From contig NZ_JAHBGC010000004.1 in assembly GCF_018390645.1 (NCBI RefSeq), positions 258,994-322,993 on the forward strand: a DNA stretch of 64,000 nt, given 5' to 3'. This document shows, one piece after another, positions 1 through 9,904 of the stretch. This DNA comes from Ancylobacter dichloromethanicus. Its GTDB lineage: Bacteria; Pseudomonadota; Alphaproteobacteria; Rhizobiales; Xanthobacteraceae. The notes under the pieces were generated by a model that was not told the DNA's origin, ran no database searches, and saw nothing but the letters and a program-made list of their open reading frames with translations. The translations under genes were made by a program, and so were the position numbers. Each line of letters opens with the position of its first letter. Positions within the stretch are counted from its first letter, which is position 1.

Positions 1-920
<920 letters not shown>

Positions 921-951
921 GGGCGTTCCTGACCGTTCGATTCTCTGCTGT

Positions 952-1055
952 CGTCATCCTGAGGTGCCCGGCGCAGCCGGGCCTCGAAGGATGGTCGTCT
1001 CGTGCTCCGTTCGGCATCCTTCGAGGCTCGCTTGCGCTCGCACCTCGGGATGACG
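952..1055. repeat. Paired inverted intergenic hairpin repeat, copy 1
   Basis: Two copies of a roughly 40-bp hairpin unit in opposite orientation: cgtcatcctgaggtgc...gcctcgaaggatg at 952-993, then its inverted form catccttcgaggc...cgggatgacg at 1014-1055. The first has a cccggcgcagccggg centre, the second a gcttgcgctcgc type centre. It sits between pccB and pccA. Seven further pairs occur in this window. Confidence 0.85.
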
Positions 1056-1074
1056 GCGCTCCGGCGGGAAGCGC

Positions 1075-2610
<1,536 letters not shown>

Positions 2611-2681
2611 GGCGCTCCCTCCGGACGTCGGCACGCGGGCCGTTCAGACCCTTCTAGGCGCTTGCCGGACAAAACATAAGC

Positions 2682-2719
2682 TGTGAAAATGCGGATCGTG
2701 AAGTTGTAAAATTTTCACA
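2682..2719. promoter_or_regulatory. Candidate operator between pccB and the ScfR-like regulator
   Basis: A perfect 9-bp inverted repeat, TGTGAAAAT at 2682-2690 and ATTTTCACA at 2711-2719, with a 20-bp spacer; the inner flank also holds an AAAATTTT core. Arm starts are 29 bp apart, close to three helical turns. It is a rare AT-rich patch about 70 bp upstream of pccB in a GC-rich gap. Family knowledge: ScfR regulators bind near acyl-CoA carboxylase genes. The TTTGCAAA motif I recall for Rhodobacter PccR is not seen, so binding here is inference. Confidence 0.5.
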
Positions 2720-2740
2720 AGATCGACTTGGCAGGCGCTG

Positions 2741-2845
2741 CCCCCTCTCCCCGGCGGGGAGAGGGTTGGGGTGAGGGGGCGTCCAGCGTCGCCGCCCCTC
2801 ACCGATCCGCTTCGCGGGCCATCTCTCCCAGACGGGAGAGGAAAG
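2741..2845. repeat. Intergenic repeat of the ccctctccccggcgggg type
   Basis: ccctctccccggcgggg with gagagggttggggtgaggg, then an inverted cccctcacc part and a ctctcccagacgggagag hairpin. It is a hairpin-forming intergenic element common in GC-rich proteobacteria and unlike the other two repeat families here. It lies between the pccB control region and the regulator start, so it would be in the 5' leader of the regulator mRNA. Confidence 0.7.
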
Positions 2846-2877
2846 GCGCCGAGTCTGCTGCTTCTGGAGACCGCACC

Positions 2878-4338
2878 ATGTCCAAGAAAGTCTTCGCCGG
2901 CCACGCGGTGCGCCATGTGCGCGAGCGGCTGGGGCTGACGCAGATGGACTTCGCCCGGCGGCTGTCGCTGTCGCCGAGCTACATCAACCAGATCGAGAGC
3001 AACCAGCGCCCGGTCACCGCCGCCGTGCTGCTCGCCATCAGCCGCGTCTTCGACCTCGACATCACCCGCTTCGGCGCCGACGACCTCGATCGCATCGTCG
3101 CCGATCTGCGCGAGGCGCTGGCCGATCCGGTGTTTCGCGGCATCGAGCCGAGCCTGCAGGACCTGAAGAACGCCACCACCCACGCCCCCGCCTTCGCCCA
3201 CGCCTTCCTGCGTCTGCACGGCGCCCTGCGCCGGCTGGAGGAGCGCCGTGCCGCGCAGGACGACGCGGTGGTCTCGGTGGCGCGCGAGGTGGATGGCGCC
3301 GCCCCCGACGAGGCGCGCCACCTCGCGCCCTATGAGGAGGTGCGCGACCATTTCCACTACATCGACAATTATGTCGACGGGCTCGACCGCGCCGGCGAGG
3401 AGCGCAACGCCGCGCTCGACCTGTTCGGCCGCGACGATGGCGTGGCGGTGCTGGTGGGCCATCTGCGCCAGCGCCACGACATCGCGGTGGAGATGGCGCC
3501 GGCGGATATGGCAGCTTCCTCCGGCCTCGACGCGCCGCTGCTGGCCTATGACCGCCACCGCCGGGTGGCGGCGCTGGCGCGCACGCTCGATCCCGCCAGC
3601 CGCGCCTTCCGCCTCGCCGCGCTCATCGCCCGCTTCGAGCAGAGCGAGCTGATCGACCGCCACGTCGCCGAGGCCGGCTTCCGCAGCACCGTCGCCCGCG
3701 AGGTGTGCCGGCTGTCGCTGCAGAACTATTATGCCGGCGCGCTGGTCCTGCCCTATCGCCGCTTCGCCGGGCTGGCGCGCGAGACAAGGCACGACCTCGA
3801 CCGGCTGGCGGCGATGACCGGGGCGAGCCTGGAGCAGGTGTGCCACCGGCTCTCCACCCTGCAGCGGCCCGGCGAGAAGGGGGTGCCGTTCTATTTCCTG
3901 AAAGTCGACCGCGCCGGCAACGTCATCAAGCGCCACAGCGCCACCCGCTTCCAGTTCGCCCGCTATGGCGGCGCCTGCCCGGTGTGGAACGTGCACGAGG
4001 CGTTCGAGCAGCCCGCCCGCCTGCTGGTGCAGGTCGGCGAGATGCCGGACGGGGCGCGCTATCTGTGCCTGGCGCGCGGCACCTCGAAGCCCGCCCACCG
4101 CCACGGCCAGCGCGAGCGGCGTTTCGCGCTCGGCATTGGCTGCGAGATTTCTTATGCCGGCGAACTGGTCCATGCCGACGGGCTGGACCTGAAGGCGGCC
4201 GCCGTGGCGCCGCTCGGCGTCAATTGCCGCATCTGCCCGCGCGCCGCCTGCCCCGAGCGCGCCTTCCCCCCGCTCGACCGCGCCATCGTCGTCGACCCCG
4301 ACCGCCGCGACGTGGTGCCGTTTTCGGTGCGCGAGTGA
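2878..4338 (+). CDS. Short-chain fatty acyl-CoA regulator (ScfR/PccR-like, XRE-type)
   Basis: Transcription regulator, 486 residues. An N-terminal Cro/CI helix-turn-helix (about residues 9-65, with LTQMDFARRLSLSPSYINQIE) is followed by a long middle region with an IrrE/ImmA-like part and a C-terminal DUF2083 domain containing a cysteine cluster (CRICPRAACPERAFPP) near residue 450. This architecture defines the ScfR family, whose members sense acyl-CoA and control propionyl-CoA or acetate assimilation. It is transcribed away from pccB, which fits control of pccBA. The ATG at 2878 has ggag at a good distance. Which acyl-CoA it senses cannot be read from the sequence. Confidence 0.85.
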   Translation: MSKKVFAGHAVRHVRERLGLTQMDFARRLSLSPSYINQIESNQRPVTAAVLLAISRVFDLDITRFGADDLDRIVADLREALADPVFRGIEPSLQDLKNATTHAPAFAHAFLRLHGALRRLEERRAAQDDAVVSVAREVDGAAPDEARHLAPYEEVRDHFHYIDNYVDGLDRAGEERNAALDLFGRDDGVAVLVGHLRQRHDIAVEMAPADMAASSGLDAPLLAYDRHRRVAALARTLDPASRAFRLAALIARFEQSELIDRHVAEAGFRSTVAREVCRLSLQNYYAGALVLPYRRFAGLARETRHDLDRLAAMTGASLEQVCHRLSTLQRPGEKGVPFYFLKVDRAGNVIKRHSATRFQFARYGGACPVWNVHEAFEQPARLLVQVGEMPDGARYLCLARGTSKPAHRHGQRERRFALGIGCEISYAGELVHADGLDLKAAAVAPLGVNCRICPRAACPERAFPPLDRAIVVDPDRRDVVPFSVRE

Positions 4339-4344
4339 GGGAAC

Positions 4345-4382
4345 GGCAGGACGAGGACGTGGCAGGACGAGGACGTGGCAGG
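4345..4382. repeat. Short tandem repeat, 16-bp unit
   Basis: The unit ggcaggacgaggacgt occurs at 4345-4360 and again at 4361-4376, followed by a third partial copy to 4382. It begins seven bases after the stop codon of the regulator gene. No function is apparent. Confidence 0.8.
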
Positions 4383-4397
4383 TCTTGCCCGCCTGCG

Positions 4398-4503
4398 TCG
4401 TTCGAGGCCCGACTTCGCCGGGCGCCTCGGTATGACGGACGCAGGCCTGCCGGCGCAACGTCCGTCATGCTGAGGTGCCGCCCGGCGGGCGGCCTCGAAG
4501 CAC
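4398..4503. repeat. Paired inverted intergenic hairpin repeat, copy 2
   Basis: An inverted unit (cgttcgaggcccg...cctcggtatgacg) followed by a forward unit (cgtcatgctgaggtgc...gcctcgaagc), more diverged than the other copies. It sits between the convergent ends of the ScfR-like gene and gmaS/glnT. Confidence 0.7.
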
Positions 4504-4513
4504 CCAGCTCGCC

Positions 4514-5833
4514 TCAGATATCCAGCGTGTTGTCGCGCTCCCATTGGGTGAGGTGGCGCGAATAGGCGTTCCATTCCTCGGTCTTCAGCCTGGTGTAGCC
4601 CTCCACCAGCGGCGCGCCGAGCGCGTTGCGCAGCACGCTGTTCTTCTCCAGCGCGCGGATGGCGTCGAGCAGGTTCAGCGGCAGCTTCTTGGCGCCGCGC
4701 ACCTTGTGGCCGTCGGTGTACATGTTGATGTCGAGCCGCTTGCCCGGGTCGCGCTGGTTCTGGATGCCGTCGAGGCCGGCGGCGAGCATGGCGGCGGGGG
4801 CGAGATAGGGGTTGGCGGCGCCGTCCGGCAGGCGCAGCTCCAGCCGCCCCGCATCGGGGATGCGGATCATGTGGGTGCGGTTATTGCCGGTATAGGTCAC
4901 GGTGTTGGGCGCCCAGGTGGCGCCGGAGACGGTGCGCGGGGCGTTGATGCGCTTGTAGGAGTTCACCGTCGGGTTGGTGAAGGCGCACAGCGCGTCGGCC
5001 GAATGGATCAGCCCGCCGATGAAGTGGTAGCCGAGATCGGACAGACCCAGCTCGCCATCCTCGTCCTCGAACAGGTTGGCGCCGTCCGGCCCCCACAGCG
5101 AGGTGTGCATGTGGCAGCCCGAGCCGGTGAGGTCGATGAACGGCTTGGGCATGAAGGTGGCGCGCAGCCCGTGCTTCTCGGCGATGGAACGGGCCATGAA
5201 CTTGAAGAACACATGCCGGTCGGCGGTGATCAGCGCGTCGGCGAAGTCCCAGTTCATCTCGAACTGGCCGTTGGCGTCCTCATGGTCGTTCTGGTAGGGG
5301 CCCCAGCCCAGCGTGAGCATGCAATCGCAGATTTCCCGGATCACGTCGTAGCGGCGCATCAGGGCGGACTGGTCGTAGCAGGGCTTGGTGGCGTTGTCGG
5401 CGCCGTCGGAGATCTTCGAGCCGTCGGGGGTGGTGAGGAAGAACTCGCACTCGACGCCGGTCTTCATGAGGTAGCCGATGCTGTCGGCGCCCAGCATGGT
5501 GGATTTCAGCACGTTGCGCGGCGCCTGCGCCACCAGTTCGTCGTTCATCACCAGGTCGGAGGCGAGCCAGCCGACTTCCGGCTTCCAGGGAAGCTGGATC
5601 AGGCTGTCGGCGTCCGGCACCGCGAACAGGTCGGCATCGGCCGGGCTCATGTCGAGCCAGGTGGCGAAGCCGGCGAAGCCCGCGCCGGCCTTCTGCATGC
5701 CGCGTATGGCGGTGGCCGGCACCAGCTTCGCCCGCAGCGCCCCGAACAGGTCCACATACGAGATCAGGAAATACTTGATGCCGAGTTCGTTCGCCGCGTG
5801 TTGAAGGTCGGCGTGGGCGAGATCATTGGCCAT
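4514..5833 (-). CDS. glnT: Type III glutamine synthetase / probable gamma-glutamylmethylamide synthetase
   Basis: ATP-dependent ligase of the glutamine synthetase fold, 439 residues. The N-terminal beta-grasp domain (YFLISYVDLFGALRAKLVP) and the catalytic domain with the glutamate pocket GSGCHMHTSLW and the metal/ATP segment RIPDAGRLELRLPDGAANPY are visible. Genes of this group beside split glutamate synthase genes encode GmaS, which joins glutamate and methylamine; rhizobial literature calls them glnT. The start at 5833 gives a normal-length protein; an in-frame start at 5890 would add 19 unconserved residues. It lies 191 bp downstream of glxD on the same strand, the gap holding a hairpin repeat pair. 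Ammonia or another amine as true substrate cannot be excluded. Confidence 0.88.
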   Translation of the reverse strand: MANDLAHADLQHAANELGIKYFLISYVDLFGALRAKLVPATAIRGMQKAGAGFAGFATWLDMSPADADLFAVPDADSLIQLPWKPEVGWLASDLVMNDELVAQAPRNVLKSTMLGADSIGYLMKTGVECEFFLTTPDGSKISDGADNATKPCYDQSALMRRYDVIREICDCMLTLGWGPYQNDHEDANGQFEMNWDFADALITADRHVFFKFMARSIAEKHGLRATFMPKPFIDLTGSGCHMHTSLWGPDGANLFEDEDGELGLSDLGYHFIGGLIHSADALCAFTNPTVNSYKRINAPRTVSGATWAPNTVTYTGNNRTHMIRIPDAGRLELRLPDGAANPYLAPAAMLAAGLDGIQNQRDPGKRLDINMYTDGHKVRGAKKLPLNLLDAIRALEKNSVLRNALGAPLVEGYTRLKTEEWNAYSRHLTQWERDNTLDI

Positions 5834-5913
5834 GGTGCAATCCGGTTCCGTGCTGTTCCCCGGCCCGTTGGGGCTCGTTGTCGTCTGCAAATGTCGCGCC
5901 GGGCCTGCCGGCG

Positions 5914-6011
5914 ATCATCCTTCGAGGCCGCCTTCGGCGGCACTTCAGGATGATGTCGCGTCGAAGAACCACGTCATCCTGAGGTGCGAGCGCAGCGAGC
6001 CTCGAAGGATG
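5914..6011. repeat. Paired inverted intergenic hairpin repeat, copy 3
   Basis: Inverted unit at 5914-5954 and forward unit at 5971-6011 (cgtcatcctgaggtgcgag core). Located between glxD and gmaS/glnT, inside what is probably one transcript, so the RNA hairpins could set relative expression or mRNA stability of the last gene. Confidence 0.85.
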
Positions 6012-6024
6012 TCGGCAAGGCCGT

Positions 6025-7374
6025 TCAGAATCCCCCGTTCCGCCCGGGTATCCAGTCCGTTCCCGCCAGCGGCACATTGGCCATGGCGGCGGCCTCGATG
6101 GTCAGCGCGACGAGATCTTCCGGCTCCAGATTGTGCACATGGCTCTTGCCGCAGGCCCGCGCGATGGTCTGGCACTCCAGCGTCAGCACGGCGAGGTAGT
6201 TGGCAAGCCGCCTCCCGGCGGCGATGGGGTCGAGCCGGGCCATCAGCGCCGGGTCCTGGGTGGTGATGCCGGCGGGGTCGCGGCCCTCGTGCCAGTCGTC
6301 ATAGGCACCGGCGCGGGAGCCGAGCGCCTCGTATTCGGCGGCATAATGGGGGTCGTTGTCGCCCAGCGCCACCAGCGCCGCCGTGCCGATCGCCACCGCG
6401 TCGGCGCCGAGCGCCAGCGCCTTGGCCACGTCGGCGCCGTTGCGGATGCCGCCGGAGACCACGAGCTGCACCTTGCGGTGCATGCCGAGGTCCTGCAGCG
6501 CCTTCACCGCCTGCCGCACGGCGGCGAGCGTGGGGATGCCGACATGCTCGATGAAGATTTCCTGCGTCGCGGCGGTGCCGCCCTGCATGCCGTCGACCAC
6601 CACCACATCGGCGCCCGACTTCACGGCGAGGGCCGTGTCGTAATAGGGGCGGGCGGCGCCGACCTTCACATAGATCGGCTTCTCCCAGTCGGTGATCTCG
6701 CGCAGTTCCTCGATCTTGATCTCGAGGTCGTCCGGCCCGGTCCAGTCCGGATGGCGGCAGGCCGAGCGCTGGTCGATGCCGACGGGCAGGGTGCGCATGC
6801 CCGCCACCCGCTCGGTGATCTTCTGGCCGAGCAGCATGCCGCCGCCGCCCGGCTTGGCGCCCTGTCCGACCACCACCTCGATGGCGTCGGCGCGCTTGAG
6901 GTCGTCCGGGTTCATGCCGTAGCGCGAGGGCAGGTACTGGTAGACGAGCTGGGTCGAGTGCCCGCGCTCCTCATTGGTCATGCCGCCATCGCCTGTCGTG
7001 GTCGAGGTGCCCATGGCCGAGGCGCCGCGCCCCAGCGCTTCCTTGGCATTGGCCGAGAGCGAGCCGAAGCTCATGCCGGCGATGGTGATCGGGATTTTCA
7101 GCTCGATCGGCTTCTTCGCGAAGCGGGTGCCGAGCACGACCTCGGTCGAGCACTTCTCGCGATAGCCCTCCAGCGGGTAGCGCGACATCGAGGCGCCGAG
7201 GAACAGCAAATCGTCGAAATGCGGCACCCGCCGCTTGGCGCCGCCGCCGCGGATGTCGTAGATGCCGGTCGCCGCCGCGCGGCGGATTTCCGAGAGCGTG
7301 TAGTCGTCAAAGGTGGCGGAGGCGCGGGGCAGGGTCTGCGGCGTCGCGCGCGGGGTGTTGCTGTGGTCGGTCAT
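6025..7374 (-). CDS. glxD: FMN-binding glutamate synthase-like subunit (MgsC/GlxD)
   Basis: Counterpart of the FMN domain of glutamate synthase, 449 residues, acting as the synthase subunit in N-methylglutamate formation. TIM-barrel landmarks are GMSFGSLSANAKEALGRGA, the GQGAKPGGGGML loop near residue 170, VVVDGMQGGTAATQ and SGGIRNGADVAKALALGADA. Where classical GltB has a three-cysteine iron-sulphur motif, this protein shows only one cysteine (RACGKSHVHNLEPED), so a 3Fe-4S cluster is unlikely. Start at 7374 gives the usual N-terminus; an upstream in-frame codon would run through glxC. It begins 7 bp after the glxC stop and belongs to glxB-glxC-glxD. Confidence 0.9.
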   Translation of the reverse strand: MTDHSNTPRATPQTLPRASATFDDYTLSEIRRAAATGIYDIRGGGAKRRVPHFDDLLFLGASMSRYPLEGYREKCSTEVVLGTRFAKKPIELKIPITIAGMSFGSLSANAKEALGRGASAMGTSTTTGDGGMTNEERGHSTQLVYQYLPSRYGMNPDDLKRADAIEVVVGQGAKPGGGGMLLGQKITERVAGMRTLPVGIDQRSACRHPDWTGPDDLEIKIEELREITDWEKPIYVKVGAARPYYDTALAVKSGADVVVVDGMQGGTAATQEIFIEHVGIPTLAAVRQAVKALQDLGMHRKVQLVVSGGIRNGADVAKALALGADAVAIGTAALVALGDNDPHYAAEYEALGSRAGAYDDWHEGRDPAGITTQDPALMARLDPIAAGRRLANYLAVLTLECQTIARACGKSHVHNLEPEDLVALTIEAAAMANVPLAGTDWIPGRNGGF

Positions 7375-7381
7375 CGCGCCC

Positions 7382-8110
7382 TCAATAGCTCGACACGTTG
7401 TCGACGTGGAAATGGTAGAGCGTGCGGGCCGAACCGTAGCGGCGGAACTCGGAGATATCGACCTCGCCGAGCAGGCCGGCGGCCTCCAGCTTCGCGGCCA
7501 GAAGCGCCTTGTGTTCCTCGCGCATCTCCTTCTCGACGCAGTCGGCGCCGAGCGAGGCGACCGAGCCGCGCACGAACAGCTTCGCCTCGTACAGGCTGTC
7601 GCCCAGCGCCTCGCCGGCATCGCCCAGCACGGTGAGGGTGCCGGCCTGCGCCATGAACGCGCTCATATGGCCGACCCCGCCCTTCACCACGATGTCGATG
7701 CCCTTCATCGAGATGCCGCAGCGGGCCGAGGCGTTGCCGTCGATGACCAGCAGCCCGCCATGGGCGGTGGCGCCGGCGGCCTGGCTGGCATCGCCCTTCA
7801 CTTCAACAAGGCCGCTCATCATGTTCTCGGCGACGCCGACCCCGGCATTGCCGTGGACGATGATTCGCGCCTGCTTGTTCATGCCGGCGCAGTAATAGCC
7901 GACCGGCCCGTCAATCTCGATGGTGACCGGCACGTCGAGCCCCGCCGCGATGGCGTGGCGGCCGGCCGGGTTGGCGATCTTCCACAGCGTCCGGTTGGTG
8001 TCGGCCGCGAGCTTGTGCAGCGCGCCGTTCAGCTCGCGCAGCGGGGTGTGCGCGAGATCGACGAAGGTTTCCTCGCCGGTCGAGCCGGCGGATTTCAGCG
8101 ACAGGTTCAT
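7382..8110 (-). CDS. glxC: GXGXG-domain subunit of split glutamate synthase (MgsB/GlxC)
   Basis: Stand-alone version of the C-terminal right-handed beta-helix domain of glutamate synthase, 242 residues. Repeated glycine steps are visible across residues 60-180 (GPVGYYCAGMN, GNAGVGVAENMMSG, GGVGHMSAFMAQAG, GDAGEALGDSLYEA). In the family this domain is structural and holds the amidotransferase and FMN domains together. Its ATG overlaps the glxB stop in an ATGA arrangement, so translation is coupled to glxB. Confidence 0.9.
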   Translation of the reverse strand: MNLSLKSAGSTGEETFVDLAHTPLRELNGALHKLAADTNRTLWKIANPAGRHAIAAGLDVPVTIEIDGPVGYYCAGMNKQARIIVHGNAGVGVAENMMSGLVEVKGDASQAAGATAHGGLLVIDGNASARCGISMKGIDIVVKGGVGHMSAFMAQAGTLTVLGDAGEALGDSLYEAKLFVRGSVASLGADCVEKEMREEHKALLAAKLEAAGLLGEVDISEFRRYGSARTLYHFHVDNVSSY

Positions 8111-8988
8111 GCGGCGCGATCCCAGAAGTAAACCTTGGCCGGCTCCGGCTCGAACACCCGCGCGGTCTCGATGCCCGGCAGCCCGGCCAGCGCCCGGTAT
8201 TCGGAGGCGAAGGCGACATAGTCGTCGGTCTCGGCCATGACGGCGGGCTTGCAGGCGATCGGGTCGCGCAGCACGCCGAAGCCGCTCTCGGTGCCGACGA
8301 CGAAGGTGTAGAAGCCGTCGAGGTCGCCCAGCGAATGCTCCAGCGCCTGGCCCAGCGTGTCGCCGCCGCGCATGCGGTAGGTGAGGTAGGCGGCGGCCAC
8401 CTCGCTGTCGTTCTCGCTCGTCACCTCCAGCCCCTCGCGGGCGAGCAGGCGGCGCACGCCGGCATGGTTGGAGAGCGAGCCGTTATGCACCAGGCACTGG
8501 TCCGGCCCGGTGGAGAAGGGATGGGCGCCGTCCGTGGTCACGGCGCTCTCGGTCGCCATGCGGGTGTGGCCGATGGCGTGGGTGCCGCTCATCGCCTCCA
8601 GATGGAAGCGCCGGGCGACATCGGCGGGCAGGCCGACCTCCTTGTAGAGTTCCATGCGGGCGCCGGCGCCGACGACCCGCACCTCGGGCGCCAGCCGGGC
8701 CAGCGCCGCGCGCACCGCCGCTTCCTCGGCGGCCGGCACGCTCAGCACGCCATGGGTGTCGCGCGCAGTGACGGGGTGGCCGATCGCGGCGCCCAGCGCG
8801 GCGAAATCGGTGCCGGCCGGGCCGCGCAAAGTGAGCTTCACGAAGCCCGGCGACCCGGCGCCATAGACGGCGAAGCCGGCCGAATCCGGCCCGCGATCGC
8901 ACATGATGTCGAGCATCTGCGAAAGCAGGGCGCCGAGTTCCGGCTCCAGCTTCGGCTGCTTCAGGAACAGGCCGACAATGCCGCACAT
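8107..8988 (-). CDS. glxB: Class II glutamine amidotransferase subunit (MgsA/GlxB)
   Basis: N-terminal-nucleophile amidotransferase, 293 residues, that would hydrolyse glutamine or gamma-glutamylmethylamide and feed the amine to GlxCD. Cys2 (MCGIVGLF) is the catalytic nucleophile. Further landmarks are DRGPDSAGFAVY, GHTRMATESAVT (about residue 146) and LVHNGSLSNH. It is the first gene of the glxBCD-gmaS transcription unit. A palindromic AT-rich segment lies about 100 bp upstream, next to the XRE-cupin gene. Confidence 0.9.
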   Translation of the reverse strand: MCGIVGLFLKQPKLEPELGALLSQMLDIMCDRGPDSAGFAVYGAGSPGFVKLTLRGPAGTDFAALGAAIGHPVTARDTHGVLSVPAAEEAAVRAALARLAPEVRVVGAGARMELYKEVGLPADVARRFHLEAMSGTHAIGHTRMATESAVTTDGAHPFSTGPDQCLVHNGSLSNHAGVRRLLAREGLEVTSENDSEVAAAYLTYRMRGGDTLGQALEHSLGDLDGFYTFVVGTESGFGVLRDPIACKPAVMAETDDYVAFASEYRALAGLPGIETARVFEPEPAKVYFWDRAA

Positions 8989-9080
8989 GGCGGAAACACT
9001 CCTGCAGGCGAGGGGTAGGACAGACGATGGACCTTGCCCAACCTTTTAGGAGCCGCCCGCGCGGGCGTCAATATGAGGGA

Positions 9081-9102
9081 ATATAATTTTCCTGATAGGA
9101 AA
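9081..9102 (-). promoter_or_regulatory. Candidate operator/promoter in front of glxB
   Basis: TTTCCT-GAT-AGGAAA is a perfect 6-bp-arm palindrome at 9088-9102, and atataatttt just before it extends the AT-rich patch. It stands out in the GC-rich gap between the XRE-cupin stop (9111) and the glxB start (8988), where a promoter for glxBCD is expected. Binding by the neighbouring XRE-cupin protein is inferred. Confidence 0.45.
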
Positions 9103-9110
9103 CTAGCCCG

Positions 9111-9833
9111 TCACCCCGGCTCGCGCGGATAGATGATGATCGAGAGATAGCGCATCGGCCGCACCAGCAATTCCTCCGGCCCGTGGGTGGCGGCGCTGTC
9201 GAACAGCAGCGAATCGCCCGGCCGCAGGTGATAGGTGCGCTCGCCATGGCGGTACACCACCTCGCCGGCGAGCATGTGGATGAACTCCACCCCGGCATGG
9301 CGGAAGCCGGTATAGGGCACGGCCTCCTCGCTGAGCGTGATCAGATAGGGCTCGACCGCCACCTCGCCGCCCACCGCATGGCCGAGCAGCTCGTAGAGGT
9401 GCCCCACCTTGGTGCCGCGCCGCTCGATCCGCACCCCGCCGCCGGCCGGCACATAGGAGCAGTCGCGCTTCTCCTCGAAGGTGGTGAACAGGGTGGAGAT
9501 CGGCACGTTGAGCACGCCGGCGATCGCCTGCAGCGTGCTCAGCGAGGGCGAGATCAGCCCGTTCTCGATCTTCGACAGCATGCCGACCGAAATGCCGGCG
9601 GCGCTGGCGAGATCGGAGACGGTGAGGTCGAGATCGTGGCGGATGGCGCGCACATGGTGGCCGAGCGCCTGTTCCAGCGTGCGCTCGCGCACCAGCGGCG
9701 CGCCCGAGCCGGTGGTCAGATCGTCGGCCGGCTCTTCCGCCGCCCCGCCCGCCTTGCGCCGTCCACCGTTCACCAATCCATGTCCCCTTCGTTTCCTTCC
9801 CGACCGGCCGTTCCGCGCCGGCGCCTCTGTCAT
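9111..9833 (-). CDS. XRE-family regulator with C-terminal cupin domain
   Basis: Transcription regulator, 240 residues. After a basic, unconserved N-terminus, a Cro/CI helix-turn-helix spans about residues 55-110 (LDLTVSDLASAAGISVGMLSKIENG), then a cupin fold (EFIHMLAGEVVYRHGERTYHLRPGDSLLFDSAATHGPEEL in parts, residues 175-225). HTH-cupin proteins usually sense a small ligand in the cupin barrel. It lies 122 bp upstream of glxB on the same strand and divergent from sthA, so it is the best candidate controller of glxBCD-gmaS. The start at 9833 (MTEAPARN) is preferred over 9857; a later start at MVNGG is also possible. Confidence 0.82.
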   Translation of the reverse strand: MTEAPARNGRSGRKRRGHGLVNGGRRKAGGAAEEPADDLTTGSGAPLVRERTLEQALGHHVRAIRHDLDLTVSDLASAAGISVGMLSKIENGLISPSLSTLQAIAGVLNVPISTLFTTFEEKRDCSYVPAGGGVRIERRGTKVGHLYELLGHAVGGEVAVEPYLITLSEEAVPYTGFRHAGVEFIHMLAGEVVYRHGERTYHLRPGDSLLFDSAATHGPEELLVRPMRYLSIIIYPREPG

Positions 9834-9840
9834 GGAAGCT

Positions 9841-9869
9841 TGGCATTCATCGTGCATCGATGAACGCCA
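9841..9869. promoter_or_regulatory. 29-bp inverted repeat between XRE-cupin gene and sthA
   Basis: TGGCATTCATCG at 9841-9852 and CGATGAACGCCA at 9858-9869 match as reverse complements at 11 of 12 positions around a TGCAT centre. It occupies the middle of the 71-bp divergent gap, in the right place to be an operator shared by the regulator and sthA. The binding protein is unknown. Confidence 0.5.
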
Positions 9870-9904
9870 GTCTCATGCTGCCAGCAAAGCGGTCCCGCGT
9901 CTCA

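Noticed and set aside
2611-2877. TTTGCAAA direct repeat as recalled for PccR
   Set aside because: Not found; the TGTGAAAAT inverted repeat was reported instead as a separate candidate.
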